Shown in pieces: positions 5,987 through 6,839 of a stretch of 6,839 nucleotides of DNA. The position numbers and the translations under genes were made by a program. The stretch comes from Bacillota bacterium. Lineage in GTDB: Bacteria; Bacillota; Clostridia; Lachnospirales; Cellulosilyticaceae. The stretch is taken from assembly GCA_023457875.1 (NCBI GenBank), contig JAEXBC010000145.1, positions 1 through 6,839 of the forward strand, written 5' to 3'. Positions within the stretch are counted from its first letter, which is position 1. Each line of letters starts with the position of its first letter. The notes below the pieces were generated by a model. The model ran no database searches. It was not told the origin of the DNA and saw nothing but the letters and a program-made list of their open reading frames with translations.

Positions 5987-6598
5987 GTGGGATTAAGAAA
6001 AAGAATTACTGGCTATACAGAAAAGACAATGGAAAACAGGCAAACAGGCGCAGGCGCCTACTTCAAAAATTACGATGTTGAAACAGATACATTTACAAAA
6101 GCAGTAGCAACAGGGAAGTTATTGGGTGCGACTCAAGGGGGTGGAAGTTTTACAGCAAAACCAATTATTACCCCAGTTGAAGTTGATGGTGTACCAAGTG
6201 CTGCTAAAGGGATGGAAGAAGTGGACGGTTGGGAAGTTGACATGACAGCTAATATTTTAGAAGTCACAGCCGAAAATATTCAGTTTGCGCTTGGTGCTGC
6301 AAACATAACAACTACTACTGATGGGAAATACAAAAAAATTACAGGGAAATCGAACATTGATCCAAGTGATTATATAGACAATGTAACCTTTTTAGGGACA
6401 GTAAGTGGATTTGATGAACCGATTATTATTCAGATTTACAATGCATTAGCTGTAGATGGCTTAAGCATTAATCCTCAAGACAAGAAGACGACAATAGTTC
6501 CAACAAAATTTAAGGCTCACGTAAGCTTTGAAAACTTAGACGAACCTCCATTTGCAATTTTTGTTCCTGTAAAAGTAGAAAGTGAGAGTGGGCAATAA
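5987..6598 (+). CDS. Major tail tube protein
   Basis: This is the structural protein that stacks as hexamers into the tail tube. It has 203 residues from GTG 5987, typical for siphoviruses of Gram-positive hosts. Recognisable features, numbered from that start, are the Gly-rich GATQGGGSF (47-55), the strand and turn KPIITPVEVDGVPSAAKGME (58-77), and WEVDMTANILEVTAENIQFALG (82-103; key residues V-D-M-T and L-E-V-T). The pattern of D-G-x-x-x-x-x-K-G and then a-beta-strand-x-E-x-T is common in these tail proteins. The second half is beta-rich (DNVTFLGTVSGF, IIIQIYNALAVDGLS). Start choice is uncertain: AAAGGGTGAT (5973-5982) fits GTG 5987 best, while ATG 5981 and GTG 5978 overlap the site. The gene ends by a one-base overlap (TAATG) with the chaperone gene. 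Confidence 0.88.
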   Translation: MGLRKRITGYTEKTMENRQTGAGAYFKNYDVETDTFTKAVATGKLLGATQGGGSFTAKPIITPVEVDGVPSAAKGMEEVDGWEVDMTANILEVTAENIQFALGAANITTTTDGKYKKITGKSNIDPSDYIDNVTFLGTVSGFDEPIIIQIYNALAVDGLSINPQDKKTTIVPTKFKAHVSFENLDEPPFAIFVPVKVESESGQ

Positions 6599-6839
6599 TG
6601 AAAAAATTAACAGGAAAACATATATTTCAAATGGCTAAGATTATTAAGGCAGCAGACTTAAAGGATGAACTAGGATCGGTTATTGCAAAGAATAAAGAAG
6701 GAGCATCTATTGATCAAGTTGGAATTGAAGCAGTAATGACAATAATTTCAGCTTGTGGGAATGATCAAGTTGAAAGAAAAATGTATGAAATGTTGGATGA
6801 CCTTTTTGAAGCAAAGGTAGAGGATATGAGCCTTGAAGC
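6598..6839 (+). CDS. Tail assembly chaperone, 3'-truncated by the window edge
   Basis: The frame starts at ATG 6598, overlapping the tail tube stop in TAATG, and stays open for 80 codons to the right edge. It opens with MKKLTGKHIFQMAKIIKAAD and continues with helical sequence, including VGIEAVMTIISACGNDQVER (41-60) and KMYEMLDDLFEAKVEDM (61-77). This helical acidic small protein right after the tail tube gene matches the gpG-like tail assembly chaperones of phages of Gram-positive bacteria, which bind the tape measure protein. No strong ribosome binding site is seen before it, so translation probably depends on reinitiation after the tail tube stop. Such genes often end with a programmed -1 frameshift making a longer gpGT-like form. 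No slippery site is visible in the part shown, and the end lies outside. The family call rests on position and composition more than on motifs. Confidence 0.78.
   Translation, partial: MKKLTGKHIFQMAKIIKAADLKDELGSVIAKNKEGASIDQVGIEAVMTIISACGNDQVERKMYEMLDDLFEAKVEDMSLE

Noticed and set aside
6046..6059. GC-rich inverted repeat AGGCGC-AG-GCGCCT in the tail tube gene
   Set aside because: The 2-base loop cannot form at full stem length, the segment encodes Gly-Ala-Gly-Ala, and no T-run follows, so a coincidence of codons is sufficient.
1..6839. Search for an undescribed defence, retron, CRISPR or mobile element system
   Set aside because: Every gene-sized frame on the + strand is accounted for by the canonical head-tail module. 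There are no spaced repeats, no RNA gene, no insertion sequence ends, and no cargo gene between structural genes.

Overview
The window is a contiguous stretch of the head and head-tail joining module of a tailed bacteriophage or prophage with a long non-contractile tail (siphovirus type, HK97 capsid fold). All genes are on the + strand. The DNA is A+T-rich. It uses AGA and ATA codons freely, has strong AGGAGG-type ribosome binding sites and uses several TTG/GTG starts. These traits suggest a low-GC Gram-positive host (Bacillota, probably Clostridia), but nothing here fixes the species. No integrase, repressor, lysis or bacterial gene is present, so prophage and free phage cannot be told apart.

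Layout from left to right: large terminase subunit (5' end cut off by the window), portal protein, HK97-type prohead maturation protease, major capsid protein with an N-terminal scaffold-like delta domain, a 67-base gap holding an orphan Shine-Dalgarno sequence and a very short cryptic frame, gp6-like head-tail connector, SPP1 gp16-like head-closure protein, HK97 gp10-like tail-completion protein, gp17-like tail terminator, major tail tube protein, and the start of a tail assembly chaperone gene that runs off the right edge.

The genes follow assembly order. The capsid protein forms the prohead around the portal, and its delta domain is cut away by the protease. The terminase docks on the portal and pumps DNA in. 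The connector and head-closure proteins then build the neck, and the gp10-like protein and tail terminator join it to a tube made of major tail protein. The chaperone would coat the tape measure protein, which should lie just beyond the window. Spacing is tight: several junctions overlap by 1-14 bases and others are gaps of 5-17 bases. This fits one polycistronic late transcript with translational coupling. I see no internal promoter or convincing terminator.

I found no undescribed system. The module is canonical. The least explained piece is the short MCP-connector gap. Protein identities rest on recognised motifs and gene order, not on database searches.
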